Shown here: piece after piece, positions 34,386 to 46,020 of the stretch
Layout of the letters: every line of letters begins with the position of its first letter
Position numbering within the stretch: the first letter of the stretch is position 1
Program-made: the position numbers and the translations under genes
Origin: Piliocolobus tephrosceles
Lineage: Eukaryota > Chordata > Mammalia > Primates > Cercopithecidae
Length of the DNA: 64,000 nt
Assembly (NCBI RefSeq): GCF_002776525.5
Contig: NC_045441.1
Coordinates: 107,816,041-107,880,040 of the forward strand
Direction: 5' to 3'
The notes under the pieces: generated by a model
Database searches by the model: none
Told to the model about the DNA's origin: nothing
Seen by the model: only the letters and a program-made list of their open reading frames with translations

Positions 34386-35978
34386 TTAATGTACTCACAG
34401 CCTTTACACATTACCATCTGAGACTCTAGTCATTATGGAAAAGAGAACATTCATCCTTTCTCCGATTGTTCAAATTCCAGACTTACACAATCCATGAGCA
34501 TAGTAAAATGGATGTTTTATGATACTAAGTTCTGGAGTAGTTTGTTACACAGCAATAGTAACAGAAAAGAAAAAAAAGGAACTTTCATGCTTTGCACTTT
34601 ATTTTGAAGGAGAATCTATCTGTGTAGCTTTGTTATCAGAGTTGGATAATCTTTAGATAATTATTTGTATTTTTTTTCTGTATTTTCACCTAGTCTTTCC
34701 CCTCATTCGCCTAAGTGGCAAGTTTCTCAGAGGAGATAATATGGCTACAGTGTTAATACCCCTCTGACCAGCTCTGGTCAGTGGAGTGTCATCTTACATC
34801 AGAGGCTACTTTTCTCAGAAGAGGACTGAGAGAATAATTATGTGATAGTTAAATGTTCAAGGATAGTCCAGTATAAAACACACACCTTTGTTAATTAACA
34901 AGTAAAGGCTTATTGGAAAATTTTAAAATAACATTCAAATTCATAGGTTATAGGCAGCTTAACTCCTGTCACTAGAAGATACTGACAAGTAGATCAATGG
35001 TAGATTACATATTATAACAAGTAGAACCCAAAATGTATAATGGTACAAACACAATATAAGTCTATTTCAAGCTCATATAACAATTTTTGATAGGTAAGTA
35101 AGTCAAGGAGTGATCTCTTCATGCAGTCATTTAGGGACCCGGACTACCAGAGACTATAATTTTCAACACATGTCTTTCAAGCTGGAATAGGAGAAAATTT
35201 GAGGAAGCAAACCAAGGGATTTTATGGGCCCAAGTATGGGTTTGAAAGTAGCAAACATTACTTCTGATTATACTTCATTGGCTGGAACTAAATAATATCA
35301 CTCCACTTAATTTTAAGAGAGACTGTATTATAGTTATGTACCCAGGAAGGAATGAAGAACCTGGACTTATTTCTGGGTACACAAAGAACTTTGGTGAGCT
35401 GTAACAGTTTCTGTAACAAACACAAATGATACATTTAAATTTAGTATATTTACTGATAGTGACTTCAGAAAATTAAAATAAAATTGAAGTGTCATTTCGT
35501 AACTCTTCTGGTGTTTTCCTTTCTTATTTGCTCTGTTACAGCCTTGACTAATGTCTGAACTGATTCCCCTCCTACCCATATCCTTTTCAAGATGTAAAAC
35601 TGAGAACATTTCTCTAATCGGAGTTTTTTATAGCATAGGAAGATAATTCAAAATGTGACTGCAATAAAGAAAGGCGTAGGTGCTGAACTTGAGTGGCCAT
35701 TCTCTGGTTGACTAGTTAGCTAAGGGATTACACTGACATGACATTTTATCTCTTTCTCTACTCATTCTTTTTGTGGATTGAAAAAAATTTGTTGCATATT
35801 TTTTCTTCTGTCCTTGTGCTTAAACTCTTTACCACAGAGACAATTTGAACTGATTGATATGTGTGACCACAAATCAGTACAGGGCATATCTGGGTTGGAA
35901 GAGAAAACCATGAGCAGGAATTCCTAAATACTGATGCAGACAAAGTAAAACAGTCTAGTGACTTCTTTGTTTTCTGGG
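34386..35978. other. No gene seen; possible old repeat at about 34990-35385
   Basis: Around 35120 the wording 'cttcatgcagtcatttaggg' and nearby blocks look like a known mammalian interspersed repeat that I cannot name. The rest appears single-copy. Confidence 0.35.
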
Positions 35979-35980
35979 TT

Positions 35981-36047
<67 letters not shown>

Positions 36048-36129
36048 CTTTTTTCCTTCCTTCCTTCCTTCCTTCCTTCCTTCCTTCCTTCCTTCCTTCC
36101 TTCCTTCCTTCCTTCCTTTCCTTCTTTCT
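35979..36129. repeat. (TTTC)n(TTCC)n polypyrimidine tract
   Basis: An uninterrupted 151-base pyrimidine run on the plus strand: TTTC units to about 36047, then TTCC units to 36118. A long mirror-repeat-rich homopyrimidine run of this type can form triplex DNA. Confidence 0.97.
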
Positions 36130-38097
36130 ATCTTTCTTGTATAGAAATGCCCTTCCTTTTATATATAATGGTTACAGGAAACTATATGTATTTAAATCTA
36201 TATAGATAGATCAATTTTCTATTTAAAATATACACGTATGTATTTAAAAATATACATATAGTTTGTCACAAACTGTTTTTCTAGCAATGCTTCTCCACCC
36301 ATAACCAAAAAGATTTAAATATGGCAAATAGAAGTTTACAAATATCCTCCCAAAGTTTTGAAATATTTCTGTCCTATGAAAGTCAACATTTAAAAACTAG
36401 TGGCATATTAAAACCAACTTATCAGAAAAGGTTTGTCCTTGGGCAAGTCCAGGTCTTTGCCTTGTTTTTACTATCATTCGCTTACCTTTCTGTTGTGTTT
36501 AATTACTGGGGCAGTGGGAATCCAAATTTTAAAGCTTTTGTTTAGAACACCACAGACATAACAAGTTATAATTTTCATGTTCACATCTCTTTAATAATAT
36601 TGTTTGTATGCTATGTAATGTTGATGCTTAAGAGTAATGTCAAATTACTTTACTTAGTAAAAACTGAAAATATTGCTGTTATTGTTTTCCAAAAGATACA
36701 CATAGTTTCATTTACGGTAACTCTAAAATGTAAGTAGAGGTTTTTGTTTTTTTTTTTTTAATTAAAATATGTAATTTAAAATATTCTATGCATTTATTTT
36801 GAATGAAATCATCTCTTAAATTGATGTCAAGGACATCTATTAAAGCTGGAAATATTAGAAGATTCTCCTTTGGTTTGAGAATGTTCAAAGTGCTTTTACC
36901 TTTGAGCAAAATAACTGCGTATTGAATAAAAATCACATTTTGACTGTCTGAATGATGTTGAATTCTTTCAGCTTAGTTCAAATCTGAAGCAACTACACAA
37001 ATTACCTTCAGTTTAAAAGTTAGCTAAATTCAGAGCTTCCGATGCATATTTTAATAATACAATGTTGCGACCCTAACGAGGACTGCATTTGTGTTTAAGT
37101 CCACATGATAGTGAAAGCTTAATATTAAAAAAAAAAAAAAAACTTTTGTCTAGCAAAAGTGATTTGAAGATGTTTTGCTCCATGCATGTGAACTCAGCAG
37201 GTGATTCTTGCCTATCTTTGATGTCAAACAGCACAAAACTTCAGTGAGTAGTAGCTTCAGAAATGCAATAGACATAGCTGAGTCTTCATATGAAGCTTAT
37301 GCTTGAACTACATCAGAAGAACTGACATCTATTATGGTGAGCAAAGACAAGTGTTTGAAAAGAGATTCAAACAGAAGTGTCAGAATTTACAGTGCATAGT
37401 TTTATATAAGTTGATTTTAACCAAGCATATCTCTATGAACTCTGCAGGATAGAAAAGAAATTTCAAAAGGCAGAGAAATTGTTGTCATCTAAGGGCATGG
37501 AATGTTTTAATAGCTTAAGGAAGAACATTTCTGAAAGGTTATGTGGTGATCCATTTACTTTGACTGAGTAATAAGACTTGTCATTGTGATAGTGCAGTTT
37601 TTAACCCTTAGAACAATAGAAATGTAAGTGAACCAGAGAGCATAAAGGGACGCTTAAAAACTCAGAAGAAACTTGAGGTCCATTTTAAGATTCAGTTTTT
37701 AGTTAGAGACACTTACTGTAAATTTTCTGAATATAATCTAGCCACTAAGGAAAAAATAAACAAGAAGCAACAAAGTCCATTTTTAAATCTGGTGGATCTT
37801 AGTGACCTGCACCTAAATTAGGCAGAGAAAATTCAGTTGTGTTTCTAAATTAGTGCTTTTCAAAAGAAAACTAACATTAGTGCTGTTGTTTTTTTTGTGT
37901 GTGTGTGCTCACTTTTAAATTCCCAACACTGCAGAGGTTTTGTGAACATTATGAAAATAATAACTGTGTATTTGCATTTGTGAGTATGAATGGAGTGTGA
38001 GGCGTGCTGCAGAACAAGGTGGGTGTAAGTGTTAGAGACCTCGAGTGGATAAAGTTTTGTTTGAAATCACAAAACAGACTTTTTTTTTGTCGTAAAA
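36130..38097. other. Mostly single-copy DNA, no gene seen
   Basis: It contains a ~56-bp block (36264-36319) that recurs at 38475-38534, and a CpG-retaining stretch at about 37030-37110. An A-run lies at 37127-37142. Confidence 0.45.
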
Positions 38098-38419
38098 GGC
38101 TGGGCGCAATGGCTCATGCTTGTAACCCTGGCACTCTGGGAGGCCGAGGCGGGTGGATCACGAGATCAGGAGATTAAGACCATTGTGGCTAACAAGGTGA
38201 AACCCCGTCTCTACTAAAAATACAAAAAATTAGCCAGGCATGGTGGCACGCACCTATATTCCCAGTTACTTGGGAGGCTGAGGCAAGAGAATGGCTTGAA
38301 CCTGGGAGGCGGAGGTTGCAGTGAGTCGAGATTGTGCCACGGCACTCCAGCCTAGGCGACAGAGCAAGACTCCGTCTCAAAAGAGAAGAGAGAAAAAAGA
38401 AAAAAGAAAAAAAAAAAAA
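38098..38419 (+). mobile_element. AluY-like SINE
   Basis: Plus-strand full-length Alu from 'ggctgggcgcaatggctcat' to an A-rich tail with AAAAAG units. 'gatcacgagatcaggagatt' and 'gcggaggttgcagtgag' place it near the AluS/Y boundary. Confidence 0.93.
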
Positions 38420-39548
38420 TGTTTCATTAGGGTTTAATCACAGCAGTTCCCCAAAACACTCTCTAGGGGTCTAGTGTCACAAACTAATTGTTTTTCTAGC
38501 AATGCTTCTCTACCCATACCCAAACAGATTTAAACAAAAGTAAAACTCCTTGGCTAAAAGCACAGAAGCTCAATTCCTATGCAGCATTTTCCAGATTGTA
38601 ATCAACATTTAGCAGTGTGAGATCTATCTCTTCTTAACCTACAATTAGTACAATTAATGCACCACATGGCAAACCACTTGTTTGGTTATTATATTCTAAT
38701 GTTTGCTTTTAACAACAAATTTCCCTCCCTAGATTAGCTGCTAAAGCCTCCTTCCAGGAAAAACAGCCTGGCTACTCAAATTCAAATTTGTCACTCCCTT
38801 AAGTGCCACATCTCAGTTCTTTTAGATTTAATTAATAAATGTATTATGCTGCATTTAAACAAATACTTTCTCCTTCTAAAGCAGTTTAGATCTTTAGAAG
38901 CGAAAGAGTACACATGGCAAATGTGGGTTGGGCCAGCCTGATTATGAACATATCATGTAACACATGATCCTTTCTTTCGTGTTACCCAATACGAATTAAG
39001 CCACAGGAAAGTAAATTTAACACATACTTATTAAGAATATATGTTCTACAAAGCACAGGTATAGTACTATAAAGAATTTTTTAAAACGGTATAATAGTAG
39101 TAAAATAACCACCATTCATTAAACTGTTGCTGAATTAGCTCCTCCTATCCAGTTGGTGTCTATTTCCTTCATTGCACTTTCTTTCTTTATATGGTTAATG
39201 TATTTCTACCTTTTCTCACTTATACAATCTAAGAAGGTAGGAATCTTATAAGTCTTCCTTATTGCCCTGTCTCCAATGTCTAGCAGAATTCCTGATACAG
39301 GAAATCTGGTATGGATACAGGATACAGGTATGTCTGACTCCAGTAGCCAAGATGGTAACTTTTTCACAGTGTCAGTTCAGAGGGTTCATAGCAGGTTTTT
39401 GTTGCTGAAACATAGTCCTCAATACATAATGCCAGGAATTTATAATCAGGGAGATAAAGATGTACATAAATAAATCATGGAATAGATACTGCAAATTGCT
39501 ATAATAGAAATACAAAATTACTATAATAGAAATACAAAAATCTATGAA
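38420..39548. other. No gene; possible L2 3' end near 39160-39310
   Basis: 'acaatctaagaaggtaggaa' and 'ccaatgtctagcagaattcc' resemble the L2 3' end on the plus strand. Otherwise unassigned. Confidence 0.35.
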
Positions 39549-39565
39549 TGAGGAGAGGGTTAATT

Positions 39566-40165
39566 AATTAATTATACTTTAAGTTCTGGGATACATGTAG
39601 AGAACATGTGCCATGGTGGTTTGGTGCACCCAACCCGTCATCTCCATTAGGTATTTCTCCTAATACTATCCCTCCCCAGCCCTCCACTGGCCTCAGTGTG
39701 TGATGTTCCCCTCCCTGCATCCATGTGTTTTCGTTGTTCAAGTCCCACTTATGAGTGAGAACATGCGGTGTTTGGTTTTCTGTTCTTGTGTTAGTTTGCT
39801 GAGAACGATGGTCCAGCTTTATCCATGTCCCTGCAAAGGACATGAACTCATCCTTTTTTATGGCTGCGGAATATTCCATGGTGCGTATGTGCCACATTTT
39901 CTTAATCCAGTTTATCACTGATGGGCATTTGGGTTGGTTCCAAGTCTGCTATTGTGAATAGTGCTGCAATAAACATACATGTATATGTGTCTTTATAGTA
40001 GCATGATTTATAATCCTTTGGGTATATACCCAGTGATGGGATTGCTGGGTCAAGTGGTATTTCTGGTTCTAGATCCTTGAGGAATTGCCACACTGCCTTC
40101 CACAATGGTTGAACTAATTTATGCACCCACCAACAGTGTAAAAGTGTTCCTATTTCTCCATATCC
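39566..40165 (-). mobile_element. 5'-truncated L1P LINE with 17-bp target-site duplication
   Basis: Reverse-complement L1 3' UTR and ORF2 end ('gtgtgatgttcccctccctg', 'atattccatggtgcgtatgt', 'gggtatatacccagtgatgg'). The direct repeat 'tgaggagagggttaatt' at 39549-39565 and 40166-40182 fixes both ends, so this is a 600-bp retrotransposed fragment. Frame remnants on the minus strand at 39902-40126 and 39568-39918 encode the ORF2 C-terminus but are shifted relative to each other. Confidence 0.96.
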
Positions 40166-40182
40166 TGAGGAGAGGGTTAATT

Positions 40183-41120
40183 TTAATTAAAAGAGGTGAA
40201 TCTAGCAATGTTTTCTGGAAGCACATGATTGATTTCATATATTTTATTTTATAGTTTAAAACCTTCCATTTCGTTTTCTACTTACAACATCTCTCTACTG
40301 GAAAGATTTATTTATATTTTAATTCATGTAGACATATTTTTCTTTATGTTACTGAACAGTGCAGTGATAGTTGATTTAAAATCCTGTCTGGTAATTCCAA
40401 CATAGGGGTTGTCTCAGGATCAGTCTTTAGAAAGTGTCTTCTCTTTGGAAAAATGACATATTTTCCTATTTATATGCAAACAATTTTGAGTTATATTGTG
40501 GATATTATGCAGGTTACTTCATAATATCCACAATACCTTCTCTAACCTGTTTTGAAGACTCTAGATTTGATTATATTCCTCTAAAGAATATCGATAATTT
40601 TTGTCTGGTTTTGCAAGCTATGTACTTTTTTGGACTCAAACTACAAACTCAGTCTCTTGAACATCAGCTTACATCTCAGTTCTATTTCTTCAGCCTTAGC
40701 TAGACTGCTTGAGTTTGCCCATTGAATAATTTGTTTATGATTCAGCTGGACAGAGATTTGCTCAGAGTATACACAGAGAATTAGGGTCCCCTTTTATCTG
40801 GCTTGGCTTCTTTCCTGATTCCCTCTAATTTTTGAGTGTGTGTGGCTATACTGAACTCTAAATTGTGGTTCTAAACAATAATTCCTGTGCATTTTTCTAT
40901 CAGAATTTTAGCATCTGCATGCTACAGATTGGAGCTTATCCTCTGGCTGGCAGCTATAAAAATAAGAAACTCATCAGCTGCTGTTCTCTTCCCCCCAAGA
41001 GTCAATCCCCTTCAGACTCTGCCTGCATTTGGTTGCTCTTCCATGCCTTTGGGTAGTTGGATGTTTATTTTTGTGTGCCCAAAGTTAATAGTTGTTGTCT
41101 GTGAGAGGGTTAATTTGAGA
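40183..41120 (-). mobile_element. Old L1M LINE fragment
   Basis: 'tctggtaattccaacatagg', 'atattcctctaaagaatatc' and the region around 'tttgcaagctatgtac' follow the 5' half of reverse-complement L1M. It is noncoding and contains a perfect hairpin at 40494-40535. Confidence 0.45.
40494..40535. repeat. Perfect 16-bp inverted repeat with a 10-nt loop
   Basis: Arms 40494-40509 and 40520-40535 are exact reverse complements, with loop 40510-40519. Confidence 0.95.
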
Positions 41121-41904
41121 GCTTGCTTGGTCTTCAATGGGCATAGAACCTTATTTAAACCTGTAAGATTTAAATAACCTTAATAAGTTTTCCATGGACG
41201 GAAATGGAGCTGGCTGATGCTGGTGATGGGTGTGTATGCAAAAGAGAACTTTTATATCAAAGGAACTGCTGGTACAATGGTATTAGAAATAAGGATCACA
41301 ATATATTGAGTTTGCAGCATTCTGAATAGGTCAGTGTGGGTATTTGGTTGTTTACATTGCTGTAACTGTGTAGAAGAATCTGGGTACACAGGAGGGGTAG
41401 GTAAGTTAGATAGGAAGGGAAGGGTGAAAAATCACTTTCTGAAATGCCAGGTTTGGACTCTAATCTTTGGATAGTGTGTAGCCATAGAAGATTTTTGTGC
41501 ACAGTGGAGAGGTGATCATATGTCTTAGGATAATCACTGGCTGCAATACAGAGGATGAATCAAGGAAACCTTTCAGGAGGTTATAAGTAATCCAGACAAA
41601 AGGCCAAAATTGAAGCCGTTACAGCATAAATTCATCTAAATTAAGCAAATACAATTAAAGTTTAGGAATATTTTTCCATACATATGGTCTGTAATAGTTA
41701 AAAAGACATCTAAAATAGGATCTTGTCACCATGGGAATCTAATTGTTATAATATTTTCATTGATATTAAATCAGTCATAAAACATTTATGCATCGTGATT
41801 TCAACTTGTAACTGAAAAATATTAAACTCCTTTGCAAATTTAAACATTAGATGTATTTAATTGTCAATTAATTAGCATTAGACTTGAGAGGGTGGGAGTG
41901 AGAA
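41121..41904. other. No gene or repeat recognised
   Basis: Moderately AT-rich with no family match. Confidence 0.4.
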
Positions 41905-42110
41905 TAAACTGACATTTATGAATTGCTTATGACATGCCAGGCATATTATCATCTTCAGTGCCTATTGGAACCCCTGTGAAATAGTTATTTTTATTCCTAT
42001 TTTATAGATGTGGAAATTAAGAAAGCGTAGAAGTTAAACATACCCTTTGCAAGGCATACTGCTAGTAGGTAGAAAATTTATTAAACTCCTGGACTAGGTG
42101 ATTCTAATGT
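41905..42110 (-). mobile_element. MIR SINE
   Basis: 'tgacatgccaggcatattat', 'attcctattttatagatgtg' and 'gcatactgctagtaggtag' follow the full reverse-complement MIR order. Confidence 0.65.
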
Positions 42111-42349
42111 TTGTTCTGTTTTCAGCATAACTTTACTTTTAAAAGTGAGATACTTAATGTATAGAGAAGCTATAATTCCTTTTTTGGAAGCAACTTACAT
42201 TTTCCTTCTTCTTCAGTGTCCTTTGATAAGTATTTCCACAATGGACATGAATTCTTTGGAAGTACAATACAAAGAGATGGTTCTTAGGAAATAGTTTTTC
42301 AAGTATTTTTATGTAGAAGAAAATTGGTAGATAATTCTTTTTTTGTGTG

Positions 42350-42650
42350 TTGACAAGGTCTCGCTCTGTTGCCCAGGCTGGAGTGCAATGGTACAATCAC
42401 AGCTTACTGCAGCCTAGAACTCCTGGGCTCAAGCAGTCCTCCCACCTCAGCCTCCTTAGTAGCTGGGAATACAGGTGTGGGCCACCATGCCTGGCTAATT
42501 TGTTTTTGTTTTTTTTTTTTGTTTGTTTTTTTTGTAGAGATGGAATCTCACTATGTAGCCCATGCTGGTCTCAAATTCCTGTCCCCAGCGATTTTGCAGC
42601 CTTAGCTTTCCAAAGTTCTGGGATCACTATTATGAGCCACTGCACTTGGC
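42350..42650 (-). mobile_element. Old Alu (J-type)
   Basis: Reverse-complement Alu with the J-like 'tacaatcacagcttactgca gcc' and an expanded T/G-rich middle at about 42500-42534. The short repeat 'taattctt' is present on both flanks. Confidence 0.9.
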
Positions 42651-43736
42651 AGAATTAATTCTTAATAGAGTACAATCTGAAAGAACAATCATCTTAATTA
42701 ATAGTAAAAATACATGAGATAAAATAAGTGATCTTTATTCAGGGAACCAATTGTTTTGATTTTATTTTATTTTTTCATGAGTTGACAAAGATAACTAAGG
42801 ACTACCTGGAGAAAAGATAGCAAATTTTAGGGTGAGTGTTTTTAAGGTTATATTTTCATATGGGGGAAATATAAAGTGACAAATCATTTAGTCCTTCATA
42901 CAGCTTTTAATTATATAAATATCTAAATGATCCTTGAAGATATACCTCAAATTTAATCTTATTACCCTTGTTATGATTTTAGTATTTGACCGGTCATCTT
43001 CCTCTTTCTAGCTGACACCTTCCCAGATGACTGGGTATATTTAAGGAGTGTGGGAGGCTGGAGAAAGAGTGTCCTATGATTCTTATACAAGAGAGATACT
43101 GGGAGCATTGGAGAAGTTTCACCTGTGTCTTATTAAAGATATGATTGAAACCGGCAAAAAGTGGCTTGTTATTCTTACTGAAGATTTCTCACATTTTTGG
43201 CTGGCTCTAAACTATTTTAACAATGAAACTTTAATGAAAACTAATGCTGAAAACACTGGCCATTTCCAGATTCAACGTGCTGTGTTGTGTGGGAAAATAA
43301 TCACATAAACAAATTCAGATTTTAGTTAGTTGTTACTGGTAACTTACTCAATCCATGAAAAAAAACAAGTCTCAGGAGAATTAGGTTGTGATTGAGAGGA
43401 GGAGAAAGTGTAGGTGTTGTGGAATAGCACATTGAATAGAGATTGTTGAGAAAATATTATTGAGGATCACTTTGCTGTGGGTCCTGGATGACTGAGCAGA
43501 GAGAATCACTGGATTTGGAAAGATTGCTTAGCTCTCAAGAACTAGCACAACCTGTAGCTGATTGTTGTGAGTTCTGTTTTCATTCTGAAATGGTGTTGCT
43601 CATCTGTAAGCATTTTTATGGTCATTTTTGTTTTAAAAACTAGCGTCACAGATCAACTAGGGATTGGGCTCAAAATTTAGGAAAAGTACTGGAGATTTCA
43701 AACACACTATCACAAATACAAATATGCTTAGTTTTT
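42651..43736. other. No gene recognised
   Basis: An 86-codon plus-strand open frame at 43048-43308 has no signature I recognise and no exon context. I treat it as chance. Confidence 0.4.
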
Positions 43737-43745
43737 GTTATTATT

Positions 43746-45342
43746 ATACTTTAAGTTCTAGGGTACATGTGCACAACGTGCAGGTTTGTTACATATGTAT
43801 ACATGTGCCATGTTGGTGTGCTGCACCCATTAACTCATCATTTACATTGGGCATATCTCCTAATGCTATCCCTCCCCACTCCCTCCACCCCATGACAGGC
43901 CCCAGTGTGTGATGTTCCCCACCCAGTGTCCAAGTGTTCTCCTTGTTCAATCCCCACCTATGAGTGAGAAGATGTGGTGTTTGGTTTTCTGTCCTTGCGA
44001 TAGTTTGCTCAGAATGATGGTTTCCAGCTTCATCGATGTCCCTACAAAGGTCATGAACTCATCCTTTTTTATGGCTGGATGGTATTCCATGGTGTGTATG
44101 TGCCACATTTTCTTAATCCAGTCTATCATTGATGGACATTTGGATTGATTCCAGATCTTTGCTATTGTGAATAGTGCCACAATAAACATACGTGTGCATG
44201 TGTCTTTATAACAGCATGATTTATAATCCTTTGGATATACACCCAGTAATGGGATGACTGGGTCAAATGGTATTTTTAGTTCTAGATCCTTGAGGAATCG
44301 CCACACTGTCTTCCACAATGGTTGAACTAGTTTACAGTCCCACCAACAGTGTAAAAGTGTTCCTATTTCTCCACATCCTCTCCAGCACCTATTGTTTCCT
44401 GACTTTTTAATGATCGCCATTCTAACTGGTGTGAGTTGGTATCTCATTGCAGTTTTGATTTGCATTTCTCTTACAGCCAGTGATGATGAACATTTTTTCA
44501 TGTGTCTGTTGCTGCATAGATGTCTTCTTTTGAGAAGTGTCTGTTCATATCCTTTGCCCACTTTTTGATGGGGTTGTTTGATTATTTCTTATAAATTTGT
44601 TTAAGTTCTTTGTAGATTCTGGATATTAGCCCTTTGTCAGGTGGGTAGATAGTAAAAATTTTCTTACATTCTGTAGGTTGTCTGTTCACTCTGATGGTAG
44701 TTTCTTTTGCTGTGCAGAAGTTCTTTAGTTTAATTAGATCCCATTCATCAAATTTGGCTTTTGTTGCCATTACTTTTGGTGTTTTAGTCATGAAGTCCTT
44801 GCCCATGCCTATGTCCTGAATGCTATTGCCTAGGTTTTCTTCTAGGGTTTTTATGGTTTTAGGTCTAACATTTAAGTCTTGAATCCATCTTGAATTAATT
44901 TTTGTATAAGGTGTAAGGAAGGGATCCAGTTTCAGCTTTCTACATATGGCTAGTCAGTTTTCCCAGCACCATGTATTAAATAGGGAATCCTTTCCCCATT
45001 TCTTGTTTTTGTCAGGTTTGTCAAAGATCAGACAGTTGTAGCTGTGTGGTATTATTTCTGAGGGCTCTGTTTTTTTTCCATTGGTCTATATCTCTGTTTT
45101 GGTACCAGTATCATGTCTTTTTGGTTACTGTAGTCTTGTAGCATAGTTTTAAGTCAGGCAGCGTGATACCTCCAGCTTTGTTCTTTTGGCTTAGGATCGT
45201 CTTGACAATATGGGCTGTTTTTTGGTTCCATGTGAACTTTAAAGTAGTTTTTTCTAATTCTGTGAAGAAAGTCATTGGTAGCTTGATGGAGATGGCATTG
45301 AATCTATCAATTACGTTGGGCAGCATGGCCATTTTCAGCTAT
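43746..45342 (-). mobile_element. 5'-truncated L1P LINE
   Basis: Reverse-complement L1 of about 1.6 kb, from 'tactttaagttctagggtac' in the 3' UTR through the last ~1.3 kb of ORF2. The likely target-site repeat is 'cttagtttt' (43737-43745 and 45343-45351). ORF2 remains are recognisable on the minus strand at 43947-44561 (204 codons, with 'HCWWDCKLVQPLWKTVWRFL'), 44582-44806 and 45111-45332. They lie in separate frames, and the reverse-transcriptase core and endonuclease are absent, so it cannot move on its own. Confidence 0.95.
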
Positions 45343-45351
45343 CTTAGTTTT

Positions 45352-45804
45352 AGAGTGGTCTCTCTAGGCTCACACTGGAAAGATCATGTCAGTGTTTCAA
45401 TTTTAACAAGATTTAACGAAATTAAATGACTTCATGAAGGTTGTTTTCTGAGTTTTATGAAAAATTATAATATACAGAAAAGCATATAAAATATTTTTAA
45501 TTGGTCTTTTCTTTGGCAATAGCTAGTAAAAAATTATTTATTGATATATTTGTCACATTTTAAAGAAATAAATACATAATTTGAGTATTCTAAAATCAGA
45601 AATAAATATTTGGGGTATTTTAATACTAAGTTTCTCTTGAAACTATGTGGTTTCCTACTTTTGGCTTAATAGGATGCTTGATACATTGATCAACCAATTG
45701 CAAATTTAAATGCTCTTGTCAAGCCAGATTTCAGTTAGGCAATTTCTCCGCATTATAATGTGGTACTACAATTACTAACCAACTCCACAATGGCTTCACC
45801 AAAC
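45352..45804. other. No gene or repeat recognised
   Basis: AT-rich single-copy DNA. Confidence 0.4.
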
Positions 45805-46020
45805 TTATTTAGCACTAAATTCATACCCAGACCTTAACAGAGTCTTTAAATAGATTAACTTATTGTATGCTCACAAGAATGCTTTATTGTCTATTTCTTT
45901 CATTGACGAGGAAACCAGTGCTCAGAGAGTTAAAGAAGCTGTCCAAAGTCTCATAGAAATTATGTCGTCAGAAGTAAGTCTGTCCAAGTTCAGCATCTTT
46001 ATTCTTTCTGCTGTGCTATT
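45805..46020 (-). mobile_element. MIR SINE
   Basis: 'gattaacttattgtatgctc acaagaatg', 'gacgaggaaaccagtgctca gagagtt' and 'gtctcatagaaattatgtc' give the reverse-complement MIR core and tail. Confidence 0.65.

Noticed and set aside
33930..36129. CRISPR-like array from regularly spaced repeats
   Set aside because: The repeats are simple-sequence microsatellites without unique spacers, and the genome is a primate's.
4433..42650. Alu A and B boxes as functional Pol III RNA genes
   Set aside because: Internal promoter remnants are expected in every Alu. Nothing marks any copy as an active or exapted RNA gene.
43048..43308. 86-codon plus-strand frame
   Set aside because: No family signature, no splice context and no neighbours; length is within chance expectation for 64 kb.
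43947..44561. 204-codon minus-strand frame that looks like a protein gene
   Set aside because: It is the C-terminal part of L1 ORF2 in a 5'-truncated LINE, with the adjacent ORF2 pieces in other frames.
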